Below are positions 53,174 to 62,544 of a DNA stretch of 64,000 nucleotides, in pieces. The stretch comes from Haloimpatiens massiliensis. Its GTDB lineage: Bacteria; Bacillota; Clostridia; Clostridiales; Clostridiaceae. The stretch's first letter is position 1. Each line of letters starts with the position of its first letter. The stretch is from assembly GCF_900184255.1 (NCBI RefSeq), contig NZ_LT854639.1, positions 152,170-216,169 on the forward strand, written 5' to 3'. A model generated the notes under the pieces. It was not told the origin of the DNA. It did not search any database and saw only the letters and a program-made list of their open reading frames with translations. Position numbers and translations under genes: made by a program.

Positions 53174-53481
53174 ATGATTATCCCAGAAAAAGCATTACAT
53201 TACTCCAATTATGAAATTTCTCTGGAATGACTTTCATAAGAAGCGAAGGAACTGTTTAAATTTAATTTTAAAAATTCTTCTTTTAGACGATAAAATTATC
53301 GTAAGCCTTAAAAGGACGCCAGGCTAGCGAACCTGAGGCATGAATGTGAGCGTTAGATAATTTTATATGGCTAAAAGATTAGAATTTCTTAAATTAAATT
53401 TATTGTTCCCAGCTCTTATGAAAGGCATGGAGGAGAAATTTCATAATTCCATGGCATTGTACCTTTTTGTGGTTTAATCAT
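53174..53481. repeat. R2 palindromic repeat, copy E
   Basis: About 308 bp with tips ATGATTATCCCAG and GGTTTAATCAT. Part of the centre (GGACGCTG) is deleted relative to the other copies. It lies between clpB and the T-box promoter. Confidence 0.92.
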
Positions 53482-53504
53482 ATTAATAAATTTCTTTTCA
53501 ATTA

Positions 53505-53557
53505 CAAACCACCCTAAACAAAAGCCTAGTAATTATTACTGACTAAAGTAAGGGTGG
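53505..53557 (-). terminator. Possible terminator after clpB
   Basis: AACCACCCT and AGGGTGGTT pair across a loop of about 35 bases that has a small inner stem. The U-tract is weak; low certainty. Confidence 0.4.
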
Positions 53558-53613
53558 TTCTCTTACCATAACTCTATGAATTATTCTATATACTTATTAA
53601 TATACTTAGTTTA

Positions 53614-56211
53614 TTAATTCTTAATTGATAACTCTCCCTCTATTTCATCAACCTTAACTAAATCACCTTCGTTAATCTCTCCTCTAATAATCCCCTTAGC
53701 TATTCCAGTTTCTAAAGTTCCTTCTATATATCTCTTTAGTGGCCTTGCTCCATAAACTCCATCAAAGCCTTCTTTAGCCATAAGTCCCATAGCTTCTTTA
53801 GTAACTTCCAAGCTTATATTCTTATCTTGAAGTCTTCTTCTTATATCCCTTAAGAATATTTCCACTATATGCTGAATTTCATCATCGGTAAGTGGTTTAA
53901 ACATTATTATGTCATCCAATCTATTTAAGAATTCTGGTTTAAATCTATTTTTCATAGTTTCCATTACTTTTTTTCTTATGCTCTCATCTATCCCGTCAGC
54001 TTTATTATTTTCTAAGAGATGACTGCTTCCTATATTAGAAGTCATTATTATTATGGTATTTTTAAAATCTACTACCTTCCCCTTGTTATCTGTAAGCCTT
54101 CCATCATCTAATATTTGAAGGAATATATTAAATACATCATCGTGAGCTTTTTCAATTTCATCAAATAAAATTACGCTATATGGCTTACGTCTAACTGCTT
54201 CAGTAAGTTGCCCTCCTTCTTCATAACCTACATATCCTGGAGGGGCTCCTATAAGTCTTGAAACAGAGTATTTCTCCATATATTCAGACATATCAATTCT
54301 TATTATATTTTCTTCACTGTCAAATAAGGTTCTAGCTAAAGTTTTAGCCAATTCTGTTTTACCAACTCCGGTAGGTCCTAAAAATATAAATGAACCTATA
54401 GGTCTTTTTTCATCCTTAAGTCCTGCTCTAGCCCTTATAACTGCATCTGATACAGCTTTAACTGCTTCTTTTTGTCCTACTACTCGCTTAGAAAGCTCCT
54501 CTTCTAATTTTACAAGTTTTTGTCTTTCTCCCTCCACTAATTTAGATACCGGTATTCCCGTCCATCTAGATAAAATTTCTGAAATTTCCTCCTCGGTAAC
54601 CTCTTCTTTTAAAAGAGCTGTCTCTGAGTGTTCTTTTATTTCTTTTTCAAAATTCTTTATTTCATCCTCTATTTTAGGAATAGAACCATATTTAATTTCT
54701 GCCACTCTATTAAAGTCTGCCTCTCTTTCTGCTTTCTCCATGTCACCCCTAGCTTTATCTAGACTTTCTTTTAAGTTTCTAACCTTAACTATTTGATCTT
54801 TTTCCTTTTGGTATTTAGAAGACATTTCATTGTCCTTTTCTTTTAATTCACTTAATTCCTTTTCCAAAACTTTTAATCTCTTCTTAGAAGCCTCATCTTT
54901 TTCTCTCAAAAGAGCCTCTTTCTCTGTTTGAAGTTGAAACAATTTTCTCTTAACCTGATCTAACTCTGTAGGCAAACTATCAATCTCAGTTCTTATCATA
55001 GCACCTGCTTCATCTATAAGGTCTATAGCTTTATCCGGAAGATACCTATCACTTATATATCTATGTGAAAGTTTAACCGCACTTACAATAGCAGAATCAT
55101 GAATTCTAACACCATGGTGTATTTCAAATCTTTCTCTTAACCCTCTAAGTATAGATATGGCATCCTCTACAGTAGGCTCTTCTACCACTACTGGTTGGAA
55201 TCTTCTCTCTAATGCCTTATCCTTTTCTATATACTTTCTATATTCATCAAAGGTTGTAGCTCCTATGCAGTGAAGCTCTCCTCTTGCAAGCATTGGTTTT
55301 ATAAGATTTCCCGCATCCATAGAACCTTCCGTTTTCCCTGCTCCTACTATAGTGTGTATCTCATCTATAAAAAGAATTATTCTTCCATCGCTGTTCTCTA
55401 CTTCCTTTAATACAGCCTTTAATCTCTCTTCAAATTCGCCTCTAAATTTTGCCCCTGCAATTAAAGCTCCCATATCTAAAGAAAATATAGTTTTGTCTTT
55501 TAATCCATCAGGTACGTCTCCCCTTACAATTCTTTCAGCTAACCCTTCTACTATAGCTGTTTTACCAACACCAGGCTCACCAATTAAAACCGGATTATTC
55601 TTAGTTCTTCTTGAAAGTATCCTGACAACTCTTCTTATTTCTTCATCTCTTCCTATAACCGGATCTAACTTATGCTTTTTAGCATCTTCCACTAGATTTC
55701 TTCCATACTTAACTAAAGCTTCATAAGTACCTTCTGGATCTTGTGTATCAACTCTTTGACTGCCCCTCACCTGAGATAAAACCTCCATAAAATTCTTTTT
55801 ATTTATACGGTATTTAGAAAATATTTTTCCCAAATCCCCTCCACTACAAACTTCCATTATTGAAAGCATCACATGTTCTACACTAACATAGGAATCCTTA
55901 AAATTCTTAGCTATATCTTCCGCTTTTAAAAATATTTGCTCAAATCTCCTAGAAGCATACACACCTGCTGTCTCTGCTCCCTCACCGGTTATTTTGGGCA
56001 TATTATCTAAAGTTCTATGAGTGTCCTCTCTTAAGCTTCTGATATCTATTCCCATCTTTGAAAATATATTAGGTATGAGTCCATCATCCTGTGATAAAAG
56101 TGCCATAAAAAGATGAATGCCATCTATTTGCTGATGATTATATTTCACCGCCACTAACTGTGCCTCATTTATACTTTGTTGAACTTTTACTGTTAATTTA
56201 TCTATATCCAT
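53614..56211 (-). CDS. clpB: ClpB disaggregase chaperone
   Basis: 865 residues, a full-length ClpB hexameric AAA+ disaggregase that works with DnaK. The order is Clp-N domain (about 1-150), AAA1 with Walker A GEPGVGKTAIVEG and Walker B IILFIDEIHTI, a middle coiled coil (about 400-535, ELDQVKRKLFQLQTEKEALL onward), AAA2 with GPTGVGKTELAKT and VILFDEIEKAH, and the C-terminal domain (MTSNIGS, GARPLKRYIE). The ATG at 56209-56211 follows GAGAGGTG. A CtsR operator lies 55 bp upstream, so it belongs to the CtsR heat-shock regulon. No groE or ctsR gene is near. Confidence 0.97.
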   Translation of the reverse strand: MDIDKLTVKVQQSINEAQLVAVKYNHQQIDGIHLFMALLSQDDGLIPNIFSKMGIDIRSLREDTHRTLDNMPKITGEGAETAGVYASRRFEQIFLKAEDIAKNFKDSYVSVEHVMLSIMEVCSGGDLGKIFSKYRINKKNFMEVLSQVRGSQRVDTQDPEGTYEALVKYGRNLVEDAKKHKLDPVIGRDEEIRRVVRILSRRTKNNPVLIGEPGVGKTAIVEGLAERIVRGDVPDGLKDKTIFSLDMGALIAGAKFRGEFEERLKAVLKEVENSDGRIILFIDEIHTIVGAGKTEGSMDAGNLIKPMLARGELHCIGATTFDEYRKYIEKDKALERRFQPVVVEEPTVEDAISILRGLRERFEIHHGVRIHDSAIVSAVKLSHRYISDRYLPDKAIDLIDEAGAMIRTEIDSLPTELDQVKRKLFQLQTEKEALLREKDEASKKRLKVLEKELSELKEKDNEMSSKYQKEKDQIVKVRNLKESLDKARGDMEKAEREADFNRVAEIKYGSIPKIEDEIKNFEKEIKEHSETALLKEEVTEEEISEILSRWTGIPVSKLVEGERQKLVKLEEELSKRVVGQKEAVKAVSDAVIRARAGLKDEKRPIGSFIFLGPTGVGKTELAKTLARTLFDSEENIIRIDMSEYMEKYSVSRLIGAPPGYVGYEEGGQLTEAVRRKPYSVILFDEIEKAHDDVFNIFLQILDDGRLTDNKGKVVDFKNTIIIMTSNIGSSHLLENNKADGIDESIRKKVMETMKNRFKPEFLNRLDDIIMFKPLTDDEIQHIVEIFLRDIRRRLQDKNISLEVTKEAMGLMAKEGFDGVYGARPLKRYIEGTLETGIAKGIIRGEINEGDLVKVDEIEGELSIKN

Positions 56212-56265
56212 ATTATTCACCTCTCATATATTATTACCAATTTTATATTTAAATAATATTATAAA

Positions 56266-56282
56266 AGTCAAAGAAAGTCAAA
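56266..56282 (-). promoter_or_regulatory. CtsR operator of clpB
   Basis: AGTCAAAGAAAGTCAAA is an exact heptad-N3-heptad CtsR site (RGTCAAA NAN RGTCAAA). On the coding strand it overlaps a TTGACT -35 element with TATTAT 17 bases downstream, so CtsR binding would block the promoter. Confidence 0.88.
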
Positions 56283-56328
56283 GTATATTTTATCTGAGAA
56301 ATACTTAAAAATCACCAAAAAAATAAAT

Positions 56329-56350
56329 AAAGATGCTAAATGCACCTTTA
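56329..56350 (-). terminator. Terminator of the HTH-TPR gene pair
   Basis: On the minus strand AAAGGTGC and GCATCTTT pair around ATTTA, then ATTTATTTTTTTGG. Confidence 0.75.
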
Positions 56351-56351
56351 C

Positions 56352-57611
56352 CTATATTTTTTTCTCCATTTTAAGCGCCAAATCAAAATATTTCACAGAG
56401 TCTTCTATACTTCCTAAATTATAATACATGTGTCCCATTTCCAGGTATCGCTCATATAATTCCTTGTTGCTTCCAAATTTAACCAAAGCATCTAAACATA
56501 AATTCATACAAATTTCAGCTTGATCTTCTTCCTTTAACTTCATTAATATTTTTGCTTTATAATAATACGCTTTTTCTATAAACTCTATTTTATTAACTTC
56601 TATGGCATAGTCCAAAACTTCGTTACATACTTCTTTACCAAAATCCAATATATCATTGTCACAAAGTTCTTCTACCACCCCAAGCATAAAGTATACCAAA
56701 CTAAATTTATCATGTTTTGGAAAATATTTAATAGATTTTCTTACATATTTAACTGCTTCTTCTTGGTTTTTTAAACGAAACAAAGTTACTGCATAATTGT
56801 ACATAGCAATAGCTTTTTTTTCATTATTATCACCATATAGTTCATTTGCTTTCTGCTTATACTTTTTAAAACACTCTTTATTTTCTCTTAAGCACATCAT
56901 TGCTAAAAGATGATAAATTTCCGCTTTTTTCTTTTCATCTTTTTCTAAATCAACTATTTCAGCAAGCTCCTTGGAAACTTTATAAGCCTTTTCATATTCT
57001 TTTAGCATAATATTACATACTATTTCATTGTATGTTGTTATTACTAAGTATTCTCTCTTTAAATTTTCATCTAAAATTAAAAACTTTCTTACATCATTAT
57101 AAAAATTTATAGCTTGTCTATATTCTTTATTTACAAAACAATATCTAGACATATCTAAGTAATAAATTATTCTATTTTTATCATTACAAACCTTTTGATA
57201 CAAATCATAAAATTCACTAGTAATAAGCTGTATGTTTTCCAAAGTATTTTTATCTATATAATAGTTAAATAGTGTATGCATAAAACTAAAAGCATTATCA
57301 TAAAATTTGTGATTTGTAGCTACTTTTAAATTATATCTAAGTTTTTCATCATAATCTCTTAAATTAGTATTATCTTTTAAAAGCTGAAAATTTTCTTCTA
57401 ATTGTTCCTTCACACCTTGCTTTAAATATTCTAAGTCCAATTCTAACTTTTTTGCTATATACTTTAATATATCTTCTTCAGCATCTACCTTATCATTTTC
57501 CACACAACTTAATTTAGAAACAGAAATTTTATCCCCACATACATCTTTTAAAGTTAACCCTTTGTATATTCTTGCCCTCTTTATTTTTTCTCCCCTGCTC
57601 AATATTTCCAT
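56352..57611 (-). CDS. HTH-TPR regulator, second of a paralogous pair
   Basis: 419 residues. An Xre-type helix-turn-helix at about 5-65 (EILSRGEKIKRARIYKGLTL, KISVSKLSCVENDKVDAEE), followed by helical TPR repeats to the end. This is the layout of peptide-sensing RNPP/Rgg-like regulators and of many clostridial stand-alone regulators. The HTH is degenerate compared with its neighbour (CGDKISVSKL in place of AGERITPGQI). The ATG follows GGATAGGTGATTAT. It begins 19 bp after the related gene and is probably co-transcribed with it. No signalling peptide gene was found beside it. Confidence 0.86.
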   Translation of the reverse strand: MEILSRGEKIKRARIYKGLTLKDVCGDKISVSKLSCVENDKVDAEEDILKYIAKKLELDLEYLKQGVKEQLEENFQLLKDNTNLRDYDEKLRYNLKVATNHKFYDNAFSFMHTLFNYYIDKNTLENIQLITSEFYDLYQKVCNDKNRIIYYLDMSRYCFVNKEYRQAINFYNDVRKFLILDENLKREYLVITTYNEIVCNIMLKEYEKAYKVSKELAEIVDLEKDEKKKAEIYHLLAMMCLRENKECFKKYKQKANELYGDNNEKKAIAMYNYAVTLFRLKNQEEAVKYVRKSIKYFPKHDKFSLVYFMLGVVEELCDNDILDFGKEVCNEVLDYAIEVNKIEFIEKAYYYKAKILMKLKEEDQAEICMNLCLDALVKFGSNKELYERYLEMGHMYYNLGSIEDSVKYFDLALKMEKKI

Positions 57612-57630
57612 ATAATCACCTATCCGTAAT

Positions 57631-58953
57631 TTAAAAATCTTTTATAATTCCTAGCTCCTTGAATAATTCAACCCCTTCACTTAAATATACAGAAGCTTTA
57701 TTTTCATTGCCTGTTTCCACATAAAACTTACCTAACACAATGTTTATTTCTCCAACTTTCTTTTTAATCCCATTTTCTTTAGCTATATTAAGTGCTTGAA
57801 AAAGTGATCTCTCTGCCTCTATTAAATCATCTTCCATTCTATCTATCTTATGTTTTAACATGTAGTAATTCATCAAATTAATATTATTTTCTAATTGTTC
57901 TCCCTCTTCTTTATCAATATATAAATAAATATCCTTTAAAACTTCTTTTCCATTATGAATATCCTTTAATCTTATGTAATTTTCACATATATTTATTAAT
58001 GTTTCTATTAAGCTGCTATCTCCATTTAATCTTCTTATTTCCTTTGCTTTGTTTAAATGAATAAAGGACTCCTCCATATTTTGAAAGTCAGCAAAGAGTA
58101 CACCCATGTCATTTTCAATCTGACCTAAATAATTAACATTATTTATTTCCCTGAATAATTCCAAACTCTTTCTAGAGTATTTTATAGCTTCCTCTAACTC
58201 CCCTTGTTTACTATATTCTTCAGCTAAAAGCATCATAGACTTAGCATATCTTTCTTTATCATTTATTTGTACAAATTTTTCCTTTGCAAGATAAGTATAA
58301 TTTATGGACTTACTTATATTTTCTAATTTTAAATAAGTCACTGCTGTGTAATAATATATTTCACCAATAAGAAAATCATTTCCAATCTTATTATCCATAA
58401 AAACCTTTTCAGCCTGTTGGAAATAACTACTTGCAGAGTGATATGCTTTTAAATCCAAGGTTATTTTCCCTAATTTTATAAATGTTCTTATTACTTCTTC
58501 ATAACAATTATTTTTAATAAAAATTACATTAGCAGATAAAAAAAGTTGTTGAGCTAATACCTCTTCCCCTTTCAACATATGTATAGTTGCTCTTAAGAAT
58601 AAAATATTTGCTTTTCTGTATTCTAGTCTATACTTTTCAGCGTAATAAAGGGCGCTTTCTATATTGTTTTCTGCTTGTACTAAATCATTGCTTATAATAT
58701 ATGTTTCAGCAATATTTTCGTAAAATAAGCATATTTTTTCTGCTTGAGTTTCTTCACTTTCCATTATGTACTCCACAGAAATATTAAGCTTATTTGCTAA
58801 GTATTCAAGTAAATCCATACTTGGGTTAGATTTTCCTGACTCTACCAAACTTATTTGTCCTGGGGTAATTCTCTCTCCTGCTAAATCCTTAAGAGTCATA
58901 CCCAATTCTTTACGTCTTCTTTTAATTTTTTCTCCTAAAGATAATATCTCCAT
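57631..58953 (-). CDS. HTH-TPR regulator, first of a paralogous pair
   Basis: 440 residues with the same architecture as the gene that follows: MEILSLGEKIKRRRKELGMT, then KDLAGERITPGQISLVESGK as the helix-turn-helix (about 15-60), then TPR repeats (for example AYHSASSYFQQAEKVFMDNK, LEEAIKYSRKSLELFREINN, NMEESFIHLNKAKEIRRLNG). It resembles clostridial Xre/TPR regulators that monitor a ligand or peptide. Target genes are unknown. The ATG follows AAGGAAGATAGGGT. The pair may act as a heteromer or an antagonistic couple; this is inferred from their tandem layout. Confidence 0.87.
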   Translation of the reverse strand: MEILSLGEKIKRRRKELGMTLKDLAGERITPGQISLVESGKSNPSMDLLEYLANKLNISVEYIMESEETQAEKICLFYENIAETYIISNDLVQAENNIESALYYAEKYRLEYRKANILFLRATIHMLKGEEVLAQQLFLSANVIFIKNNCYEEVIRTFIKLGKITLDLKAYHSASSYFQQAEKVFMDNKIGNDFLIGEIYYYTAVTYLKLENISKSINYTYLAKEKFVQINDKERYAKSMMLLAEEYSKQGELEEAIKYSRKSLELFREINNVNYLGQIENDMGVLFADFQNMEESFIHLNKAKEIRRLNGDSSLIETLINICENYIRLKDIHNGKEVLKDIYLYIDKEEGEQLENNINLMNYYMLKHKIDRMEDDLIEAERSLFQALNIAKENGIKKKVGEINIVLGKFYVETGNENKASVYLSEGVELFKELGIIKDF

Positions 58954-59089
58954 ACCCTATCTTCCTTCACTTATGTAGAATATTTTATTTATTTGCAAAA
59001 GTTCCTTAAATTATCTTTTATTATACCATATTTTTTATCTTTTCTGCAAAATATGTTTTAATAATTTTAATATTTATTTAAAAATAAAG

Positions 59090-59125
59090 CAAAGCCACTA
59101 TCAAAAATAAATTGATAGTAGCCTT
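59090..59125 (-). terminator. Terminator of the YtxH-like gene
   Basis: On the minus strand GGCTACTATCAA and TTGATAGTGGCTTT pair around a TTTATTTT-type loop, followed by GCTTTATTTTT. It starts nine bases after the stop. Confidence 0.75.
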
Positions 59126-59133
59126 CCATTACA

Positions 59134-59310
59134 TTAACGCATACGTCCATTTATATTGTAATACAAATCTTCTGCAGTATTTCTCATCCTTTTGCCAGCT
59201 TTTCTAATTCTTTTTCTTGTACTCCTATCCATATTAGAAGCTACAATAAGTCCCGTTGCAATACCAAGCATAGCTCCAACAGTCATTTTATTCATCATTC
59301 TTCCCTTCAA
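59134..59310 (-). CDS. YtxH-like small membrane protein
   Basis: 58 residues. An N-terminal hydrophobic segment with the glycine pattern of YtxH (MTVGAMLGIATGLIVASNM) is followed by a basic amphipathic helix (RKRIRKAGKRMRNTAEDLY). General-stress-type YtxH proteins are widespread in firmicutes and their function is not known. I prefer TTG at 59308-59310, eight bases after AAAGGTGG, to a GTG inside that site; an ATG a few codons on is also possible. Single gene. Confidence 0.75.
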   Translation of the reverse strand: MKGRMMNKMTVGAMLGIATGLIVASNMDRSTRKRIRKAGKRMRNTAEDLYYNINGRMR

Positions 59311-59527
59311 ATTGCACACCACCTTTCATTTCTCATTCATAGTTTGCATAAAGCTATTAGCCTTAAATGGAGTTCTTTTTACTCCATTAAGCTTAAAATT
59401 TGTTATCTATAGGCATCGCTACTGTTTAATCCTACTTATATATGGCATGGTATTGTTACAGTAGATAGCCTTGGAATAAAAATAATTATTACTATTATGA
59501 TGTGCAATTTATAAAAAATAATCCATA

Positions 59528-60496
59528 TTAAATTTTTTTAAATGTAGAAAAATGAATTTTAGCCACTTCATTAAGTCGACCTTTACCAAACTTTTGAGCA
59601 AAATCCTTTCCTACTTCTATAGTCATATTAGAAGCTCCTTTTATAAATTCTATCCCATAGTTCTTACTCATTTGTTCCATGTTCTTAACAAAGGCATCTC
59701 TAGCTAATATACTTGCTGCAGCCACCACAACATTTTCTTCCGCCCTTGGTCTTTGCTGCAAATTTACTTTTTTCCCCTTTTCCATTAATGCATTCTTTAT
59801 AAGATTAGGATTTCCAAATTGATCTGATAGGACATTTTCACATTCTACCTTTTCAAGAACATTCTCAATTACTCTAGCATGTCCCCATGCCAAAAGCTTG
59901 TTTAAATTACCTATTTTATCATAAATAGTATTATACTTCTTATTACCAACCATCACAACAGAATAAATACATAATTTTTTTATTTGTTCTGCTATAGAAG
60001 ATATTTTTTTATCTGTAAGTTTTTTGCTATCATCTACTCCCAAAGTTCTAAGTATTCTTTGGGTATTTTCATCTGCATATACTCCTGCTATTACTAGAGG
60101 ACCAAAAAAATCTCCTTTTCCAGACTCATCAGTGCCTATAAGAGGTTTTATACCTTTTTTAATCTCATTAATTGACATTTCATTATTTTTCTTTATATGT
60201 TCATTATTTTTTGTATCTTTATCATCCTCTATACTTTCTTCATTATAACCCATCAAAGTCTCCCTTATAAGCTGTTCATTTTCCTTAGACTTTACTCCTG
60301 AGAAATCACAAGTTATGCCCTTTTTTTTACTATGATAAACCCTTACATTTTCTCTCTGACCATTAATGCTAACTCCAAATTGAAGACCATAGTTTATCTC
60401 CTTATATTGTTCTACAGTCCAGCCTCTAGAAATAAACTTGTCCTTCATATATTCATAACATTGGAACTTGTCCTTTATATTACTTAACCACTCCAT
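59528..60496 (-). CDS. rnhC: Ribonuclease HIII
   Basis: 322 residues. It cleaves the RNA strand of RNA-DNA hybrids. The first 90 or so residues are the TBP-like substrate-binding domain typical of RNase HIII (EQYKEINYGLQFGVSINGQR). The catalytic domain (about 115-322) has the D-E-D-type active site: GTDESGKGDFFGPLVIAGVY, VDDSKKLTDKKI, NVLSDQFGNPNLI, and AAASILARDAFV. The ATG follows GGATAGGTGTAAAG and overlaps the end of the upstream DUF1232 gene by 17 bases, so the two are translationally linked. Confidence 0.94.
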   Translation of the reverse strand: MEWLSNIKDKFQCYEYMKDKFISRGWTVEQYKEINYGLQFGVSINGQRENVRVYHSKKKGITCDFSGVKSKENEQLIRETLMGYNEESIEDDKDTKNNEHIKKNNEMSINEIKKGIKPLIGTDESGKGDFFGPLVIAGVYADENTQRILRTLGVDDSKKLTDKKISSIAEQIKKLCIYSVVMVGNKKYNTIYDKIGNLNKLLAWGHARVIENVLEKVECENVLSDQFGNPNLIKNALMEKGKKVNLQQRPRAEENVVVAAASILARDAFVKNMEQMSKNYGIEFIKGASNMTIEVGKDFAQKFGKGRLNEVAKIHFSTFKKI

Positions 60497-61517
60497 CTTT
60501 ACACCTATCCTTTTTATTTACCTTTGAATCTTTATTGTGTTCATCTTGTGTTTTTTCTTTCTTAGAAGCTTTTAAAGCAAATAAAAGCTTTGATACTTTA
60601 TCTGCCCCCATTACATTAGACATATAGTATACTCCTTCTTTTACTATAGATATAATATCATCTTCTCCTTGCCAATTTTCAAGTATTACTTCCTTAGGAA
60701 TATCGTTAAAAAGCTTGTTAAGCCCAAAGAAAGCCACTGCCACATCATCTATTTTACCTATAAAAGGAATAAAGTCTGGAAATATATCTATTGGAAGTCC
60801 TAAATAAGTTATTATAATTCCCAATTGAATCTTTACTTTTTTACTAACTCTCTCATCTTTAAATAGCCTTACAAAAAGAGCCGCTATATCTGGCAAAATC
60901 ATAGCATATTTAGCTATATTCTTATACTTATCTGGTACCTTTTTTATAACATTACTTCTAAATTCAGTATATCCATCTTCTTTTTTTTCTATAACTATTA
61001 ACTCCTCTTCGTTACACTGAGTTTCGTAAGACTCCATATCCTTATGATCTTTTAACAATTCTTTTAAATTAATATTTAAACTCTCTAGTTCTACTTTGAT
61101 ATCTTCTCCTACTCTTATAGATAAAATATCAAAATTAGAACCTGGTATATATTCCTCTAATTTATCCATTGCCACTATTACAAAATCCTTGTCCACAAAA
61201 ATCCCGTATTCTTTTAAAGAAGATAAGGCCTTTTTAATACCAAAATTTTTAATAAAATTAAATGCCCTAACTTTCCCCAATCTCACCTCTTTTATTTTAA
61301 GTTTAATCATATTATTTACAACAGAGCACACCTGTAAAACTACTCCAAAGGACATCTTAATTTTGCCATTGTAGCTTGCCCTTACTGTAATATCCTGTTT
61401 AAGCACTACTGAATCTATATTTAAACCCTTATGGGGCAAAAATTCTCCTAGCAAATCCCTTAGTATACTCAATAAATCCTCACTGTTTAAAACAATACTC
61501 ACTGAAGAAATCCTCAT
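60480..61517 (-). CDS. DUF1232 (YkvA-like) protein
   Basis: 345 residues. The DUF1232 segment (about 215-270) has KVKIQLGIIITYLGLPIDIF and PDFIPFIGKIDDVAVAFFGL, a hydrophobic pair with the conserved P-x-D-x-x-P-D-F-I-P motif; these proteins are thought to be membrane-associated. The 190 residues before it match no family known to me and look like an alpha/beta domain (MRISSVSIVLNSEDLLSILR). A charged tail follows. Upstream of and overlapping rnhC. Function unknown. Confidence 0.82.
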   Translation of the reverse strand: MRISSVSIVLNSEDLLSILRDLLGEFLPHKGLNIDSVVLKQDITVRASYNGKIKMSFGVVLQVCSVVNNMIKLKIKEVRLGKVRAFNFIKNFGIKKALSSLKEYGIFVDKDFVIVAMDKLEEYIPGSNFDILSIRVGEDIKVELESLNINLKELLKDHKDMESYETQCNEEELIVIEKKEDGYTEFRSNVIKKVPDKYKNIAKYAMILPDIAALFVRLFKDERVSKKVKIQLGIIITYLGLPIDIFPDFIPFIGKIDDVAVAFFGLNKLFNDIPKEVILENWQGEDDIISIVKEGVYYMSNVMGADKVSKLLFALKASKKEKTQDEHNKDSKVNKKDRCKDGVVK

Positions 61518-61589
61518 ACATACTCCCCCTAATCTCTTTAATTATAATCCCTAGTCTCATGGCTTCAATGTCCACTTTATATTACTAAT

Positions 61590-61949
61590 TCAACTTTCGC
61601 AGTTATAAAATAAAAACATAAAATTTGAAATTTACAGGTAAGTAATATGTAAGAGCTAAGAAGTAAGAGTTAAGGATAAAACTCAAAGAGTTTTTTATAA
61701 TTAATTTGTAAGTAACAGGTAATAAGTAATAGTTGTGGTAAAAATTCAGCTTTGCTGAATTTTTTAAAGAAACTCCTACCTTTTACCTATTAGTTCTTAA
61801 CTTTTCACTCTTACTTCTTACTTTTTACCTCTTAGCTCTTACTTTTTGACTCTTACCTACTCTACAAATTTCTGTTTTACATTCTAAATTTTAAATTTTA
61901 AACCCTTATTAATCTAATGTAGAGCTTGAACTTTATGTGCGAAAATTGA
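61590..61949. repeat. R3 repeat, copy 4 (about 360 bp)
   Basis: Left tip TCAACTTTCGCAG and right tip GTGCGAAAATTGA. It contains both terminator-like hairpins of the family. TTACT is present at 61582-61586 and 61951-61955, a possible 5-bp target duplication. Confidence 0.9.
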
Positions 61950-62157
61950 GTTACTTATATCTAGTATCTAAATTATAATCGTCTAAATACTAATTGTAAA
62001 TTAGCAATTGCTGACTAAAGATTTTATTCCTAAATTTCACTAAAAACTTTCACATTTATAACTTCTTACATTAAATGATACTACACTTATCTTCCTAATT
62101 CCACGAATTTTTCATATTTTGCTTTGACTAACATATACATTCTTCCTCCAGTTGTTT

Positions 62158-62317
62158 AGGTACATGAAAATAAATAACAAGTCAAAGATGCTAGTATATT
62201 TTGTATCAGACAAGGAAGCAGGTTCCGTCGCTAGTAGAACTATCGGTGGGTTCTGCTGACGCAGTATGACGCAAAATAGACTAGCATACTGACTTGTTAT
62301 TTATTTGAATGTGCCTT
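62158..62317. repeat. R1 MITE-like repeat, copy 6
   Basis: About 160 bp, tips AGGTACATG and ATGTGCCT, flanked by TT/TTA. It lies in the non-coding region between the DUF1232 gene and the ftsH-like gene, some 210 bp downstream of an R3 copy. Confidence 0.93.
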
Positions 62318-62465
62318 ACACTGAAGTATAGACACTTCTTAGTTAAAATATACAGTTATGACCACTGATAAATATGGCATATAGAGTTCTGATTTTCAGA
62401 TTATGATTATGTGTTATTTGTAAACTCTTTTCCATCATTTACTTTATAAAATTTTATCTATAATA

Positions 62466-62495
62466 TTGGACTTTCTACGGTTAATTTTGTATAAT
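62466..62495 (+). promoter_or_regulatory. Candidate promoter of the FtsH-type gene
   Basis: TTGGAC and TATAAT with an 18-base spacer, about 50 bp before the ATG. Confidence 0.65.
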
Positions 62496-62502
62496 AAACT
62501 TG

Positions 62503-62519
62503 TTCGACAAAATTCGACA
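62503..62519 (+). promoter_or_regulatory. Tandem Spo0A-type boxes
   Basis: TTCGACAAAATTCGACA holds two exact complements of the 0A box (TGTCGAA) separated by three bases, giving the 10-bp period on which Spo0A dimers bind. The boxes lie just after the -10 element of the promoter, near the expected transcription start, which suggests repression by Spo0A-P. Confidence 0.68.
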
Positions 62520-62544
62520 CTGTGAAATTAGAAAGGATGAGTTT

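Noticed and set aside
1028..62317. Regularly repeated palindromes that might be read as CRISPR
   Set aside because: Repeat copies are 160-370 bp, dispersed over 60 kb and not separated by uniform spacers; no cas genes are present.
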